Shown: positions 36,639-48,354, numbered from the stretch's first letter. The stretch: 64,000 nucleotides of DNA from Armatimonadota bacterium (GCA_026392115.1 JAPLCQ010000125.1:55150-119149); one strand, 5' to 3'. Numbers and translations: made by a program. Notes: generated from the sequence alone by a model not told the origin.

Positions 36639-38477
36639 CAGCCCTGACCCCGGCAGCAACCGTCCCCGGTCGAAGAAGGTGGTGACCAGGTCCTGCCCGA
36701 TCTGTAGTTCGCCTGCCGTCTGGTCCAGCAGGTAGAGGTAGTTCTTTTCCTCGCCCACGATGCTGCGCACGGCATGGTCGAAGGTATCAGCCAACCGAAC
36801 GCGCAGGGCGCTGGGCCGCTGTGGCTGCCGTCTCGGACCCAGCGGCAGGCTCACCGAGATCCGGGCCACGCTGGATCTGGACGTGTCCCGGTACCCCATG
36901 CCGACCCGTACATCCCCCCAGTGGCGGATCACGTCGATCCCCCAGCCCTTATCGTTCGTCAAAAACCTGCCGCCCACGAGCCGCACCTGCACGGGCGATC
37001 CCGGTAGCCAGTGCCAGTACTCGCCTAGCAGATAGGCCCGGGTTTGCAGCCGGTCGTTCTCGGCTCGGCCGCCCACGATGCGTACGAGGCCGCTTGCGCT
37101 CACGGGTCTGGCGACCTCCAGCACGGCTCCGTCGCTCTGGGTGGGGTATCTGCCCGCGCTGACTTGGGCCAGCCAACCCTTGGCCGGCGCGAAAGCGTAG
37201 AGTAGGACCGCCCGGTCGGTCTTGAACCGGTTCGGTTCATCGTTCACCAGGTCGCCGACTGTCGGGTAGGAGAGCCGAAGGTTCGCCGCCAGGCCCCGAC
37301 CCAGGGTCACCGTCCCCTCCGGCAGTGCCAGCGCCCCTGCCCGGAACGCGCCGTAGTCGGAGCCGACCTGGGTCCGTAGCCCGACGCCGATCGCAAGGTC
37401 TGCATGTCCTACCGACGGGTTAGTCAGGGCCGTGCCCTCAGATTCTGTGCCCTCCAGCCTGCCGGGCAGTGTCTCGATGCTGGTCTCGGCCCCGGCTCGT
37501 TGCGCACGCGCCACCACCAACCCCCGTTGGGTCAGCTCAACCGCCGCCGCTCGGACGTCGCCCGGTGCGTACCTGGCCAGAATCGCCAGCCCCACGTCGG
37601 CGCCGTCCTTCTGGTTCAGCGTATAGCGTCGGTTCTCATAAGAAACCACAATAGCCCTGCCGCCGGGTGTTTCAACGAGCCGAACGCGAACATCCTCGAA
37701 GCCTTCGGCCACCAGCGCTGCCTGTGCACCGGTCGTGGCCGAGCCCCCTGCCGCCACGCTTGCTCGTGCGCCCGCGACTGCGTCAGCATGCAGCGCCGCC
37801 GGGTACTCTAAGGGCAACTGCACGGCTGTGGTAGCCATGAGCCCTCCGCTGGTGTCCGCCAGCCGAAACAGGCCCCAGTCCCCCGCGCGCAGCACGATCC
37901 CCGTGTTCACTCGCCGGGTGTCGAACTCCGTCTGAAGGTCGACTGTCGGGCTCAAGCGGTAGCTTGCGCCGCCCACGATGCCCTGGGTGGTGCCGTTGGC
38001 CAGCCCTCCGGTGACCAGGAGGCGCCCCTGAGCCAGGGGCAGCGTGGCCACGGCGAACCGTGTACCGCCCTGCTTCCCATGGGTCCGCCCTGCGTCGGCA
38101 ATGCCCATGGCATAGCCCACGCGCCCAGGCGCCGGCGCCAGGAACTGGACCTTCGCGTGGAAGGTCAGGTCCATGGCCTGACCATGGGTCCCCATCGAGC
38201 AGGAGAACTCGGTCCTTGGCAGCAGGCTAAATGACACCGTGCTGGCGCATGTTGCGCCAACGCTGTCATCCGGGTACGCCATCGGCGGCGTGTACTGCAA
38301 GCGCCACAGGTCGCTTGGCAGCAGGTGGGCGGTCGGGATCCGGATGAGGCCGGTGAGCCCGGTCACAGTGGCCGAGGCCGAGGCGCCGTCCGTGGCCCCG
38401 CAAGCGCTACCTCCTGCTGCGATCACCAGCGACAGCGCCGCTCCGGCTAGCAGTAGTCGGCGTCGTTGATGCTGCAT
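36627..38477 (-). CDS. YjbH-like outer membrane exopolysaccharide protein
   Basis: GLIRIPTAHLLPSDLWRLQYTPPMAYPDDS opening, beta-barrel-like alternation, VRLVGGRFLTNDKGWGIDVIRHWGDVRVGMGYRDT; start at 38477 preceded by GAACGAGGT. Confidence 0.65.
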   Translation of the reverse strand: MQHQRRRLLLAGAALSLVIAAGGSACGATDGASASATVTGLTGLIRIPTAHLLPSDLWRLQYTPPMAYPDDSVGATCASTVSFSLLPRTEFSCSMGTHGQAMDLTFHAKVQFLAPAPGRVGYAMGIADAGRTHGKQGGTRFAVATLPLAQGRLLVTGGLANGTTQGIVGGASYRLSPTVDLQTEFDTRRVNTGIVLRAGDWGLFRLADTSGGLMATTAVQLPLEYPAALHADAVAGARASVAAGGSATTGAQAALVAEGFEDVRVRLVETPGGRAIVVSYENRRYTLNQKDGADVGLAILARYAPGDVRAAAVELTQRGLVVARAQRAGAETSIETLPGRLEGTESEGTALTNPSVGHADLAIGVGLRTQVGSDYGAFRAGALALPEGTVTLGRGLAANLRLSYPTVGDLVNDEPNRFKTDRAVLLYAFAPAKGWLAQVSAGRYPTQSDGAVLEVARPVSASGLVRIVGGRAENDRLQTRAYLLGEYWHWLPGSPVQVRLVGGRFLTNDKGWGIDVIRHWGDVRVGMGYRDTSRSSVARISVSLPLGPRRQPQRPSALRVRLADTFDHAVRSIVGEEKNYLYLLDQTAGELQIGQDLVTTFFDRGRLLPGSGLWGK

Positions 38478-38793
38478 ACCTCGTTCTCCTTCTGTCATCG
38501 ATGGCGCGGATCGGCCGCGATGGCCGGCATGGACGCTGCAAAGGACCGCCTGGCTGCCTACGCTGACGTTCATATTAGCTTGCACACCGGCGTGGCGATT
38601 TCCTTCCTGATCGCCCCGACGACAGGTCATCGCGTGCGCCTTCGCTGGGGCTTATGCCATACTTTACTCTCAGGGCGTCGAGTCTCGTGGAAGCCTGGCG
38701 CCGTGCCTGGCGCCGGTTGGTAACGGCTCGTTAGCGGCTCGGCGCTCGTGCTTGGGTGGTTACCACCTGTTCTGACATGGAGGCTGCTTAGCA

Positions 38794-39804
38794 ATGTCGA
38801 CTTCCTCACCGTCGGTCGCCGTGATCGGTTGTGGCTACTGGGGCAAGAACCTGGTGCGCAACTTCTCACAGCTGAGCGCCCTCTCTGCCGTCTGTGAGAG
38901 CACTGCTGTGGGGCAGGCCGCTGCCGGGATCTTGGTCCCCGATGTGCGGGTCATCCCGGATTTTGCCGAGGTGCTGGCCAGCGACGTTCCCGCCGTCGTC
39001 ATTGCCACTCCGGCTGAGACGCACCACGACTTGGTGCTCCGCGCCCTCCGCGCCGGGAAAGACGTCTTCGTCGAGAAGCCCATGGCTCTCACCTCTGAAC
39101 ACGGCTCTGAGCTGGTTCGGGAAGCAGAGGCGCTCGGCCGCATCCTCATGGTGGGCCACGTCTTGGAGTACCACCCCGGTATCGTAAAGCTGAACGAGCT
39201 GGTCCAGTCCGGGGAGCTTGGCAAGGTCCAGTATGTCTATTCCCACCGCCTCAGCCTGGGCAAGGTGCGCCGCGAGGAGAATGCCCTCTGGAGTTTCGCC
39301 CCGCACGACGTGGCGGTGATCCTCCGGCTCATGGGCGCCATGCCCTTCCAAGTGGTGGCCTGCGGCGGGACTTACGTTCAGCCGAACATCGCCGACGTCA
39401 CTGTAACCTGCCTCCTATTCGACAACGGCGTCCGCGCCCACATCCATGTCTCCTGGCTCCACCCGTTCAAGGAGCAGCGCCTGGTCGTGGTGGGTAGCCG
39501 CAAGATGGCGGTCTTTGATGATGTGGCAAAGGCCCTTACCCTGTACGATCAGCGTGTCGAGATGCGCAATGGGTTCCCGGAGCCCGTCAAGGGAGCCGGA
39601 GAGCAGGTGCCCTATGCGTCGGACGAACCCCTGCGGCTCGAGTGCCGGGCGTTCCTTGAGGCATGCCGTACTCGGACGCCACCCCTCACCGACGGGCAGT
39701 CGGGCCTGCGCGCTCTCAAGGTACTGCAAGCGGCCGAGCGGTCACTGGTGATGAACGGCGAACCTGTGGCCCTGCCCGTAGAGGCATTCGATGGTTGCGC
39801 CTGA
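38794..39804 (+). CDS. Gfo/Idh/MocA oxidoreductase, WlbA/WbpB-like
   Basis: [54 protein letters not shown], first of three tightly coupled Wlb-type genes. Confidence 0.88.
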   Translation: MSTSSPSVAVIGCGYWGKNLVRNFSQLSALSAVCESTAVGQAAAGILVPDVRVIPDFAEVLASDVPAVVIATPAETHHDLVLRALRAGKDVFVEKPMALTSEHGSELVREAEALGRILMVGHVLEYHPGIVKLNELVQSGELGKVQYVYSHRLSLGKVRREENALWSFAPHDVAVILRLMGAMPFQVVACGGTYVQPNIADVTVTCLLFDNGVRAHIHVSWLHPFKEQRLVVVGSRKMAVFDDVAKALTLYDQRVEMRNGFPEPVKGAGEQVPYASDEPLRLECRAFLEACRTRTPPLTDGQSGLRALKVLQAAERSLVMNGEPVALPVEAFDGCA

Positions 39805-40396
39805 GCCCGGCGGCGATGGGCGTCCTTACTTCGTCCATCCGTCGTCCTACGTGGACGCGCCCTGCGAGATCGGCGACGGGACCCAGATCTGGCACTTCTG
39901 CCATGTGATGAAGAACTGCGTCATCGGCCCCGCATGCCGCATCGGCCAGAACGTGGTGATCTCGCCCGGCGTGCGCATCGGCGCTAACGTGAAGATCCAG
40001 AACAACGTCTCGGTCTACACCGGCGTGATCCTGGAAGACGACGTCTTCTGCGGACCCGGCATGGTCTTCACCAACGTGCTGACGCCTCGGTCGGCCTACC
40101 CGCGTAACACGGCCGACGATTACCACGCCACTCTGGTGCGCCGGGGCGCCTCCATCGGCGCCAATGCCACGGTGGTCTGCGGCGTCACCATCGGCGAACA
40201 CGCCTTCGTCGGCGCCGGCGCGGTGGTCACGCGCGATGTGCCTGCCTACGCCATGGTCTACGGCAATCCGGCCCGTGTGCGGGGCTGGGCCTGCCGCTGC
40301 GGTGTCAAGCTCGCGTTACGGCAGGACCAGTCGACTTGCGCCGAGTGCGGGCTTCGGTATAGAATGACTGGCGAAAGGGTGGAACCGATCCCATGA
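39791..40396 (+). CDS. Left-handed beta-helix N-acetyltransferase, WlbB/WbpD-like, with C-terminal Cys4 motif
   Basis: [45 protein letters not shown] hexapeptides; C-terminal [17 protein letters not shown]. Confidence 0.9.
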   Translation: MVAPEPGGDGRPYFVHPSSYVDAPCEIGDGTQIWHFCHVMKNCVIGPACRIGQNVVISPGVRIGANVKIQNNVSVYTGVILEDDVFCGPGMVFTNVLTPRSAYPRNTADDYHATLVRRGASIGANATVVCGVTIGEHAFVGAGAVVTRDVPAYAMVYGNPARVRGWACRCGVKLALRQDQSTCAECGLRYRMTGERVEPIP

Positions 40397-41499
40397 TCCC
40401 TCTGGTCGACCTGAAGCTCCAGTATCAACTCCACAAGGCCGAGATCGACGCGGCCATGCAGGAGGCCGCCGCCAACGCCCAGTACATCCTGGGTCCCAAC
40501 GTCAAGGCCTTGGAGGCCGACCTCGCCGCCTACTGCGACTGCAAACGCGGCGTGGGTGTGGGCAACTGCACCGATGGCCTCCACCTGGCCCTGCGCGCCC
40601 TCCGCATCGGCCCCGGCGACGAGGTGATTACGTCACCCTTCACCTTCGTGGCCACCACCGAGGCCATCGGCATCGTCGGCGCCACTCCGGTCTTTGTGGA
40701 CATCGACCCCGCCACCTTCAACATGGACCCGTCGCTCATCGAGGCGGCCATCACCCCGCGGACCCGGGTGATCCTGCCGGTACACCTCTACGGCCAGCCC
40801 TGCGACATGGACCCCATCATGGCCATCGCGCGGAAGCATGGCTTGCGGGTCGTGGAGGATTGCGCGCAGGCCATCGGCGCCACCTACCACGGCAGGAAGG
40901 TGGGCTCGTTCGGTGATATCGGATGTCTCAGCTTCTTCCCCAGCAAGAACCTGGGTTGCTTCGGCGACGGCGGCATGGTGGTTACCAATGACGAGGAGCT
41001 GTACGGCCGTGTGGAGATGCTGCGCCGGCACGGTGGGAGAGTGAAATACCACCACGAGGAGATCGGCCTCAACAGCCGGCTTGACGAGCTGCAGGGCGCC
41101 ATCCTCCGGGTGAAATTCCGGTACCTGGAGGAGTGGACCGAGGCGCGCCGTCGCCACGCTGTCCGTTACAACGAGCTGCTGGCCGGCACGCCCAACCTGC
41201 CGCTTCCGTCCGAGATCGCCGACGTTCGGGCGGTCTACCATCAGTACACCGTGCGTGTCAAGGATCGCAAGGCCATTCAGGCCACGCTCGCCGAAGCGGG
41301 CGTCAGTTCGTTCGTCTACTATCCTGTGCCGCTGCACCTGCAAGAGGTCCATGCGGATCGTGGCTACGAGCGCGGTGCATTTGGGTACGCCGAGGCGGCA
41401 GCGGATGAGGTACTCAGCCTGCCCATGTTCCCGGAGATGACCGAGGAGCAGCAGCAGAAGGTTGCGCGGGCTGTTCGGGCAGCGTCACATGGCCAGTAG
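40393..41499 (+). CDS. DegT/DnrJ/EryC1/StrS aminotransferase, WlbC/WbpE-like
   Basis: [90 protein letters not shown] overlap with the acetyltransferase. Confidence 0.93.
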   Translation: MIPLVDLKLQYQLHKAEIDAAMQEAAANAQYILGPNVKALEADLAAYCDCKRGVGVGNCTDGLHLALRALRIGPGDEVITSPFTFVATTEAIGIVGATPVFVDIDPATFNMDPSLIEAAITPRTRVILPVHLYGQPCDMDPIMAIARKHGLRVVEDCAQAIGATYHGRKVGSFGDIGCLSFFPSKNLGCFGDGGMVVTNDEELYGRVEMLRRHGGRVKYHHEEIGLNSRLDELQGAILRVKFRYLEEWTEARRRHAVRYNELLAGTPNLPLPSEIADVRAVYHQYTVRVKDRKAIQATLAEAGVSSFVYYPVPLHLQEVHADRGYERGAFGYAEAAADEVLSLPMFPEMTEEQQQKVARAVRAASHGQ

Positions 41500-41627
41500 G
41501 CATAGGTTGCGTCGCTCCGCTGCATGCTCTACTTCGTGCTGCCAGGTCGGGGTCCTCTATCCAGCGGGGCGCCTTCAGTACGCTCGCCGCCTTGGTTGAC
41601 GGATAGGCTCCAGTGCTTGGGGGACAT

Positions 41628-42944
41628 ATGTACGACGAGTGCATCCGCTATGCGTTGGAGGTATTGCTTGGCGATCACTGTGACGTGGCATCGCTCCGTG
41701 ATATGATTGCATATGCAGAGCCCAGCTCGGTAGCTGGGCTCGCATCTCGTTTGTGTATCGTTCCCAGTGGCATGTTCAACTCAACCTATGGCACGCTAGA
41801 GTCATTGCCATCAGAGCCGGTCCAGGAGTATATGGGGACGCCCATCATCTACGGGACGCCCTGTGTAACAGCCGATGGAAGCCGCCTTATCGTATGGGCG
41901 GATATTATTGCGTCTACATACTTCATGGTTACCAGGTATGAGGAGTGGGTGAAGCCAGCAGAGCGGGACCAGTTCGGCCGCTTTCCCGGTAGATCCTCAC
42001 TGGCGTACCGAGCGGGCTTCCTGATGCGTCCGATTGTTCACGAGTACTCATGCCTGCTCCGTTCCTGGCTGAGGGACCTGGGCATGGAGATCCCAGGAAG
42101 CTCGAACCGGTTCTCGGTGGTGTTCACTCATGATCTGGATGTGCCTCGTCGGTACCGGCGATGGCGTGACGTTGCGAGCCTGCTCCGGGCATGGGCGAAT
42201 GGGCATTCAACAGCTCGCCAGGTGCTTGGTGCCACAGGTGCAGTGCTTGGGCTCTGTCGTGATCCGTATGATACGTGTTACTTAATGCGCAGGCACGAGG
42301 CCATGCTCGCGATAGATACACCTGTGTCAGCGATTCATTTCGTGCTAGCTAGTGTGGTTATTGATGATGACCACAGGTATTCGCTTGATGAGGCCTGCGT
42401 GGTAGAGCTCTTGCGTGAGGCCCGCCGCTACGGTGAATCCGTTGGTTTGCATCTCACATACGGTGCTGCCTGTTCTCCGCAACGGGCATCTGAGGAGATG
42501 GAGCATCTGCGCCTGCTTTGCCCTGATGTTGTGACGAAGTCCAGGTTTCACTACCTTCGATGGATAGAGCCGGAAGCGTTGATCGTACTGGAGGAAGCGA
42601 AGATTACTGATGATTACACCTTGGGCTATGCTGATCTCGTAGGCTTCCGATTGGGTGTGTGCCGGCCCATACGCCTTTTCTGCCCGTTACGGAGAGTGGC
42701 TACTATGATAACCGGCCATTCGCTAACGCTTATGGACTGTACGTTGCGTGAGTATATGAAGCTCGATGTAGCATCTGCTATCGAGTGCTGTCGTTCTATA
42801 GTAAACCAAACGACCAAGTATAACGGTGAATTGGTGGCTTTGTGGCACAATACATCGTTCGCTGGGGATATGAGAGAGTATCATCATGCGGTTTACGCGG
42901 GCCTTGTCGGTTGCATCGCCGCGCATGGGGCTCACTCGGCGTGA
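41628..42944 (+). CDS. Polysaccharide-deacetylase-like protein (DUF7033-type)
   Basis: RFSVVFTHDLDVPRRYRRWRDVASLLRAW, VGLHLTYGA, DYTLGYADLVGFRLGVCRPIRLF resembles deacetylase-fold proteins of polysaccharide loci. Confidence 0.6.
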   Translation: MYDECIRYALEVLLGDHCDVASLRDMIAYAEPSSVAGLASRLCIVPSGMFNSTYGTLESLPSEPVQEYMGTPIIYGTPCVTADGSRLIVWADIIASTYFMVTRYEEWVKPAERDQFGRFPGRSSLAYRAGFLMRPIVHEYSCLLRSWLRDLGMEIPGSSNRFSVVFTHDLDVPRRYRRWRDVASLLRAWANGHSTARQVLGATGAVLGLCRDPYDTCYLMRRHEAMLAIDTPVSAIHFVLASVVIDDDHRYSLDEACVVELLREARRYGESVGLHLTYGAACSPQRASEEMEHLRLLCPDVVTKSRFHYLRWIEPEALIVLEEAKITDDYTLGYADLVGFRLGVCRPIRLFCPLRRVATMITGHSLTLMDCTLREYMKLDVASAIECCRSIVNQTTKYNGELVALWHNTSFAGDMREYHHAVYAGLVGCIAAHGAHSA

Positions 42945-43119
42945 GCCGGGTCGGCTGTGGCGCGAGATGCCCGCAGTAGCCCCTCTGGGATGGTTATCCG
43001 ACTTGCATACTGCGCGATCGGGTGCAGAGGTCGGCGGCGGTAGGTGCTTGGCGTGACAGCTTCCTCTGGGCTCCTTCTGATGGAGTGCGTGCTGCAACCT
43101 TGCTGGGAAGAGTACTGAT

Positions 43120-44421
43120 ATGCCACCACTAACTGACAGGATGTCAGGGCGCAGTCGTCAGACTGTGCGCCTCTTGCTTGTTGCTGCGCTATTGTACCGG
43201 GTCTGCGGTCAGCAGTTCCTCGGCTTTGACGCTGGATCCCCTCTAGGCAACCTACTTCTCGCTTCGATCCGCGTTGCGGTTGCGGTGTTCGGACTCGGTG
43301 TTGTCTGGCTTGTATGGATTGTCGCCGTCTACGATCTTGCTAGGCGAGATCGGCGCCTGGCCCGGCGAGTGCTCCGGCGATTGGCATGGTGGCTTGTCCC
43401 TCTGGCGTACGTGGCTGTGCAGGTGTTACTTGCATCATCCGAACTTCGGGCGCAACGGCTAGCGGACATAGCAGGCAGAGTAGTACCGGTAGTGCTCTTC
43501 AGCTTCGTCATTGCGGACATCTCTGGTCTTCGCCGTCTTCGATCCGTTTTGGGTATTGTGGGTCTGCTGTACATCGGTATGGTTGCGCTAATGCATGGAT
43601 TGCCGACAGATTCATCTTGGGAAACTTCACGGCTTAATCTCGGAACCGCGGGCACCACAATCGGCGCATCGCTGCTGATGTGCCTCTTTGGCATCAATAT
43701 GGCAATTTATGCCCTGTCTGACGGTATATCCGTTAGAATGAGGGCGCTATCAGGAACAATATGTCTTGTGTGTGTGGCCTATGCAATCGCCACGGGTAGC
43801 CGCGGACCATTGTTATCCCTAGCAGCTGCTATGATCGCGTATGTATTTGTGTCTTCAAGGAATCTGGCAAAAACGGCGGTCACAGTTGTGGTTATCGCCG
43901 CAATGGTGGCTGGCGGATGGCAACTGCTGCCGAAATCCCGCGGGCTCAACCGGATCGAAGCCGAGTTCGCAAGCCCCAGCAATCGGATGCCATATGTAGC
44001 AAAGTGGCGAGAAACTCCCTTGACCCTTTTCGGCTCAGGGATTGGTAGTTTTGCGATTGCAATGGGTGGGTCGCGCTTTGATTATCCGCACAATATATTA
44101 GTGGAATTGTACTACGAACATGGTATATGTGGGTTGCTGGTGTGTATGGCGCCTTTTCTGGCGAGCTTTTCCGTCTTGGTGGCGAAGTCCAGAGCCTATG
44201 CCTCGTCGGAGTGGCACTTCGTCGTGGCTTTATGCGCGTTCTATTGCATGGAGTCGCTGTTCTCTAACAGCTTTCTGCGTGATGAGGGACTGGCCCTTGG
44301 CGTCGGCTTGGCCGTCTCTCTGGTCGCGCGGGACTGTGGCCCGCCACACGATGTCACCATCCGTGTCGCAACGGACTTCGAGGCCGGGGCCTTGCCGAGG
44401 GGTGGTAGTGCCACGTTGTGA
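43120..44421 (+). CDS. O-antigen polymerase/ligase-like membrane protein (Wzy)
   Basis: Polytopic; TGSRGPLLSLAAAMIAY, LTLFGSGIGSF, DYPHNILVELYYEHGICGLLV. Confidence 0.78.
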   Translation: MPPLTDRMSGRSRQTVRLLLVAALLYRVCGQQFLGFDAGSPLGNLLLASIRVAVAVFGLGVVWLVWIVAVYDLARRDRRLARRVLRRLAWWLVPLAYVAVQVLLASSELRAQRLADIAGRVVPVVLFSFVIADISGLRRLRSVLGIVGLLYIGMVALMHGLPTDSSWETSRLNLGTAGTTIGASLLMCLFGINMAIYALSDGISVRMRALSGTICLVCVAYAIATGSRGPLLSLAAAMIAYVFVSSRNLAKTAVTVVVIAAMVAGGWQLLPKSRGLNRIEAEFASPSNRMPYVAKWRETPLTLFGSGIGSFAIAMGGSRFDYPHNILVELYYEHGICGLLVCMAPFLASFSVLVAKSRAYASSEWHFVVALCAFYCMESLFSNSFLRDEGLALGVGLAVSLVARDCGPPHDVTIRVATDFEAGALPRGGSATL

Positions 44422-44490
44422 ATGCTGGTTCTGGCTCGGTCGGGCGCCTCGTCTCGTGATGACTGGTGCCGTGCGGGAAGGTAGATCGTC

Positions 44491-45645
44491 GTGAGACCCC
44501 GTGTCCTCGTTGTGGTCTTTACGGCGGTGCACGATGACTCTCGCGTCCTGCGGCAGATCGCCTTTCTGCGGCCCACATGCGATGTGATCTCGGTTGGACT
44601 TGGGTCGGCACAGCTTGCTGACGTTGAGTCATGGGTCCTCCCTTGTGCGCCCCGTAGCCCGGGAGCAGTCCATCGTCGGGTATGCGACCTATGGCGCGTC
44701 ATAAGTAAGCAGGTGGACGCAGCCTACTGGTCGGACCCGGCGTGGACCGGTTGCTTGGCCATGGTGCGGGCGCTACACTATGATGTTGTGATAGCGAACG
44801 ACGTCTACGCTCTGCCGTTCGCAGTGCGAGTCGCGCACGATTGTAGTGCGCCTGTGATCCTAGATGCGCACGAGTACGCGCCGAGCCAGGGAGTGCCGTC
44901 CCTGGTGGAGCGTCTCGTTTGGTCCCCGTATAATTCGGCTTTGAGCCGCAAGTACCTGCCTCAAGTTGATGCTATGGTGACGGTAAGCGAGTCGATAGCG
45001 AATCTGTATACATCACGCTTTGGCGTCAACTGTGGCGTGGTGACCAATGCCCCATACAGATCTCATCTATCCCCGTGCGCCGTAGTGAGACGAAGTATCC
45101 GCTTGGTGCATCACGGTGTAGCTGCACCGGGCAGGCAGCTTGAGCACCTATTCGATCTTATTCATAGACTCGACGACCGATTTACACTAGACCTGTATTT
45201 AGTTAATAACGATAACGCATACTATAATAGACTACAAACCATGTGTGTCGGCAATAATAGGGTGAGGATGCTTGCGCCAGTGCCAGTCAATGAGATCGTT
45301 CGGACGGTGAACCAGTACGACGTCGGCGTCTTCCTACATCCACCGTTGTCAATCAACCATCGATACTGTATGCCTAATAAAATATATGAATACATGCACG
45401 CATGTCTGGCCGTGGCTACATGGCCAAGCCCAGATATCGCGCGTCTCGTTACGAAGCATCGATGCGGCATCGTGTCAGCAGGGTTCAACGTGAGAAGCAT
45501 GGTCGAGGCATTGGCTACGCTGACACCCGAGGCAGTGCGAGCCCTCAAGTCAGCGGCCGCGGCGGCTGCACATATGGAGTGCGCTGAGAGGAATGCCGAG
45601 GTGCTGTCGTCGCTGGTGTTGCAGGCAGTCTCAGGTGCTCGCTAG
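44491..45645 (+). CDS. Glycosyltransferase family 4-like
   Basis: FTAVHDDSRVLRQIAFL, VILDAHEYAPSQG, CMPNKIYEYMHACLAVATWPSPDIARLV. Confidence 0.75.
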   Translation: MRPRVLVVVFTAVHDDSRVLRQIAFLRPTCDVISVGLGSAQLADVESWVLPCAPRSPGAVHRRVCDLWRVISKQVDAAYWSDPAWTGCLAMVRALHYDVVIANDVYALPFAVRVAHDCSAPVILDAHEYAPSQGVPSLVERLVWSPYNSALSRKYLPQVDAMVTVSESIANLYTSRFGVNCGVVTNAPYRSHLSPCAVVRRSIRLVHHGVAAPGRQLEHLFDLIHRLDDRFTLDLYLVNNDNAYYNRLQTMCVGNNRVRMLAPVPVNEIVRTVNQYDVGVFLHPPLSINHRYCMPNKIYEYMHACLAVATWPSPDIARLVTKHRCGIVSAGFNVRSMVEALATLTPEAVRALKSAAAAAAHMECAERNAEVLSSLVLQAVSGAR

Positions 45646-45714
45646 GCATCCCAGGGGTACGGGACCAGTCCGTGGCCGACCCAAGTGTAGTTCGGCGCTG
45701 AGTTGGCGCTGGGA

Positions 45715-47049
45715 ATGGTGGCCGTGGTACTTAGGCCGGTATTATGTGTGATCCATAGGATTCGCGCCCGCATATTGCAGAGCGATGCTCTGCGTGGGAT
45801 AGCGGTGCTCTCTGGTGGCACTGCGGTCGTTCAGGCGATCTCGGTGGCGTTGAGTCCGGTGTTTACGCGGCTTTACGGGCCTGCGGCCTATGGCGTGTTT
45901 GGTGTCTACAACTCTATGATATCGGTTGCTACAGCTGTGTTGACGGGCGCTTATGATCAGGCAATTCTCATCGAGAAGTCCGACCGGAGCGCGAGAGGTG
46001 TCGTCACTCTATGCTTCGCAGCCACAGCTATGTCAACTGTATTTTGTGCCATCGTGCTGTTCACTAGCGGGTCTCGCCTGTTCGCCGCACTCCATGCTAC
46101 GGCACTGACTCCTATCCCTGCGGTTGTCTGCATAGCAGTATTGCTAAAGGGATGGTCAATGTCGTTGTCGGCCTGGGCTCTGCGCAACAGGTTATTTGGC
46201 TTATCTTCTAAGACTGTAATCTGTCAGAATATAGTCTATAACACAGTGCAACTGGTATGCGGTGCCCTTGGCGCAGGGGCAGTCGGCCTAGTGGTCGGCG
46301 ATGTTGCAGGGTCGGTTTGGCAGTGCTCTGCACTGACATGGCACTTTTGGCGCCACGATCACGCATGGAGGCTGCGTGTGGACGCGGCCCTGGTAGGCAG
46401 TCTCGCTAGGAGGTACTATCGGTTTCCGCTGCTGTATATGCCGTCGACTCTCATAGGCAATATAGTTGTGGCTATACCACTGATGTGGTTCGCGTCGATG
46501 TATGGGGCAAGGGATGCTGGACTGTTTAGCTTAGCGTACAAGGTTATCGTGGTGCCGCTTGGATTGGTGACCAGTTCAGTAGCCCAGGTGTCCAGAGCGC
46601 GGCTAGGTCAGTTGGCCAGGGAAGATCCGAGTGCCTTGCGCGGTTACTTGCGCAAGACAGTGCGTCTGTTGTTCTGCATCGTCGGGCCCGCACTGGGATC
46701 CGTGTTCATCGTCGGCCCTGGCCTGTTTGGGCTTCTCTTCGGAACTCAGTGGGTTGCCGCAGGTGTTTACGTAAGGGTCTTGTGCCCGTACATGCTCTTA
46801 GCGTTGTGTGTGTCTCCGTTATCGAATGTTCTTGTGGTGACAGAGAGGCAAGGGTTGCACTTAGTGTTTGATGTGGCCAGGGGATGTTTGATCGCGATGG
46901 TGTTTGTGCTGGCTCGTGTAATGAACGCCACGCCACTGGTATGCGTAGGGCTTTATAGTACCGCAATGTGCTTGGCGTATCTTCTTATGGTGTGGTTGAT
47001 TGTGTACGCTCTTCGTGGGATTGCGGGATCCGACGCAGAATGGAGATAG
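45715..47049 (+). CDS. Oligosaccharide flippase (Wzx-like)
   Basis: Polytopic; GTAVVQAISVALSPVFTRLYGPAAYGVFGVYNSMI, ARDAGLFSLAYKVIVVPLGLV. ORF-track start 45703 is TTG. Confidence 0.82.
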   Translation: MVAVVLRPVLCVIHRIRARILQSDALRGIAVLSGGTAVVQAISVALSPVFTRLYGPAAYGVFGVYNSMISVATAVLTGAYDQAILIEKSDRSARGVVTLCFAATAMSTVFCAIVLFTSGSRLFAALHATALTPIPAVVCIAVLLKGWSMSLSAWALRNRLFGLSSKTVICQNIVYNTVQLVCGALGAGAVGLVVGDVAGSVWQCSALTWHFWRHDHAWRLRVDAALVGSLARRYYRFPLLYMPSTLIGNIVVAIPLMWFASMYGARDAGLFSLAYKVIVVPLGLVTSSVAQVSRARLGQLAREDPSALRGYLRKTVRLLFCIVGPALGSVFIVGPGLFGLLFGTQWVAAGVYVRVLCPYMLLALCVSPLSNVLVVTERQGLHLVFDVARGCLIAMVFVLARVMNATPLVCVGLYSTAMCLAYLLMVWLIVYALRGIAGSDAEWR

Positions 47050-47124
47050 CGGGCGATGACCTAGGCGACTGTCGACCGTCTGGGATCCCGGTTTGTTTCT
47101 TCGTTGGCTGCGTAAGGCCGGCGC

Positions 47125-48354
47125 GTGATGTCCATTTGGAGTGCATTGATGCAAAACGGTATGGGCGGTACGGCGGTGAATATCGTCTTAAATGATGCCG
47201 TGGGAGATCGGCGTGTGCTTCGGGCCGCAGATCTCGGCGCCACCGTCCTAGGGGGGGCGTGGGTCTTTGCCTTGCATGCGCCAGGTCTGCCAGTCCATGA
47301 GACATGGGGTAGGGTGCGCATTCTACGCTTTGCGCTTAGGTCGCGCAGTTGGGGGCGAGCGCTACCCCTGCGCGCGTTGAAGTACGCTGAAGCGTCGATC
47401 AGGATGGTTGCCTCGGCAGTTCAGTTGCGCCCGTCAATTGTGCATGCGCACGATCTGAACGCACTACCGATTGGATTGTCAGTGGCACGGTTGGCGCGAT
47501 GCCCGTTGGTCTACGATGCCCACGAGTTGTGGTCTGATCCGGCCGGTGATCTGTTCCGATCGCGTGCTGTTCGCTTGGTCGCCAAGGCACTGGAGGGCCC
47601 TCTCGTTCGGCAGGCCGATCATACGGTTACCGTGTGCAAATCTATTGCAGATGTGATGCAGCATGACTTGGGCATTGCACAGCCCTCGGTGATTCGCAAT
47701 ATACCACGATTCGATCCGGACCTAAGTGCACCTCTCCGCGGGCCGTTGCGGACAGCGCTCGGTTTGGCCGCCAATGTGCCCATCCTGCTATACCAAGGCG
47801 TGGTGAGCCGCGGGAACGGGGTTGAGCACTTGGTGGCTGCCATGCCGGCGTTGGCCCGTTTCGGCGCGGTCCTGGTACTGCTTGGGGATGGCCCCGATAC
47901 TGATGGCATCGCCATCGCGGCCAACCGTCTCGGCGTGGGCGCATCCGTTATGACGCATCCATATGTGTCGCCCGAACAATTGCCGATGTGGACGCGAGAC
48001 GCAACGATTGGATTGTCGTTTCCTCAAGTAATATGCAACAGTTATCGGCTGTCGCTGCCGAATAAGCTGTTCGAATATATTCATGCCGGAGTGCCGATTG
48101 TATCTGCAGACTTACCCGAAGCGCGTAGCTTGCTTCAGCGGTATGGCGTTGGCGTGCTCGTCGCCCCTGGAGACCAAGTTGGTCTTGAGCGGGCATTGGC
48201 TGGTCTGCTGACTGATAAAGTTGCTTATGCACGATATTCGGAAGCATGTAATGTGGCTGCGCATGAGTTGACGTGGACTCGTGAGGAGTCATTGCTCAAG
48301 GCGATCTACGATCAGCTGCTCTCTGGGAGGTCGTCGTCAGTGCAATGTCGGTAG
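47125..48354 (+). CDS. Glycosyltransferase family 4-like
   Basis: NIVLNDAVGDRRVLRAA, LVYDAHELWSD, LYQGVVSRGNGVEHLVAAMPAL, LPNKLFEYIHAGVPIVSADLPEARSLL. Confidence 0.8.
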   Translation: MMSIWSALMQNGMGGTAVNIVLNDAVGDRRVLRAADLGATVLGGAWVFALHAPGLPVHETWGRVRILRFALRSRSWGRALPLRALKYAEASIRMVASAVQLRPSIVHAHDLNALPIGLSVARLARCPLVYDAHELWSDPAGDLFRSRAVRLVAKALEGPLVRQADHTVTVCKSIADVMQHDLGIAQPSVIRNIPRFDPDLSAPLRGPLRTALGLAANVPILLYQGVVSRGNGVEHLVAAMPALARFGAVLVLLGDGPDTDGIAIAANRLGVGASVMTHPYVSPEQLPMWTRDATIGLSFPQVICNSYRLSLPNKLFEYIHAGVPIVSADLPEARSLLQRYGVGVLVAPGDQVGLERALAGLLTDKVAYARYSEACNVAAHELTWTREESLLKAIYDQLLSGRSSSVQCR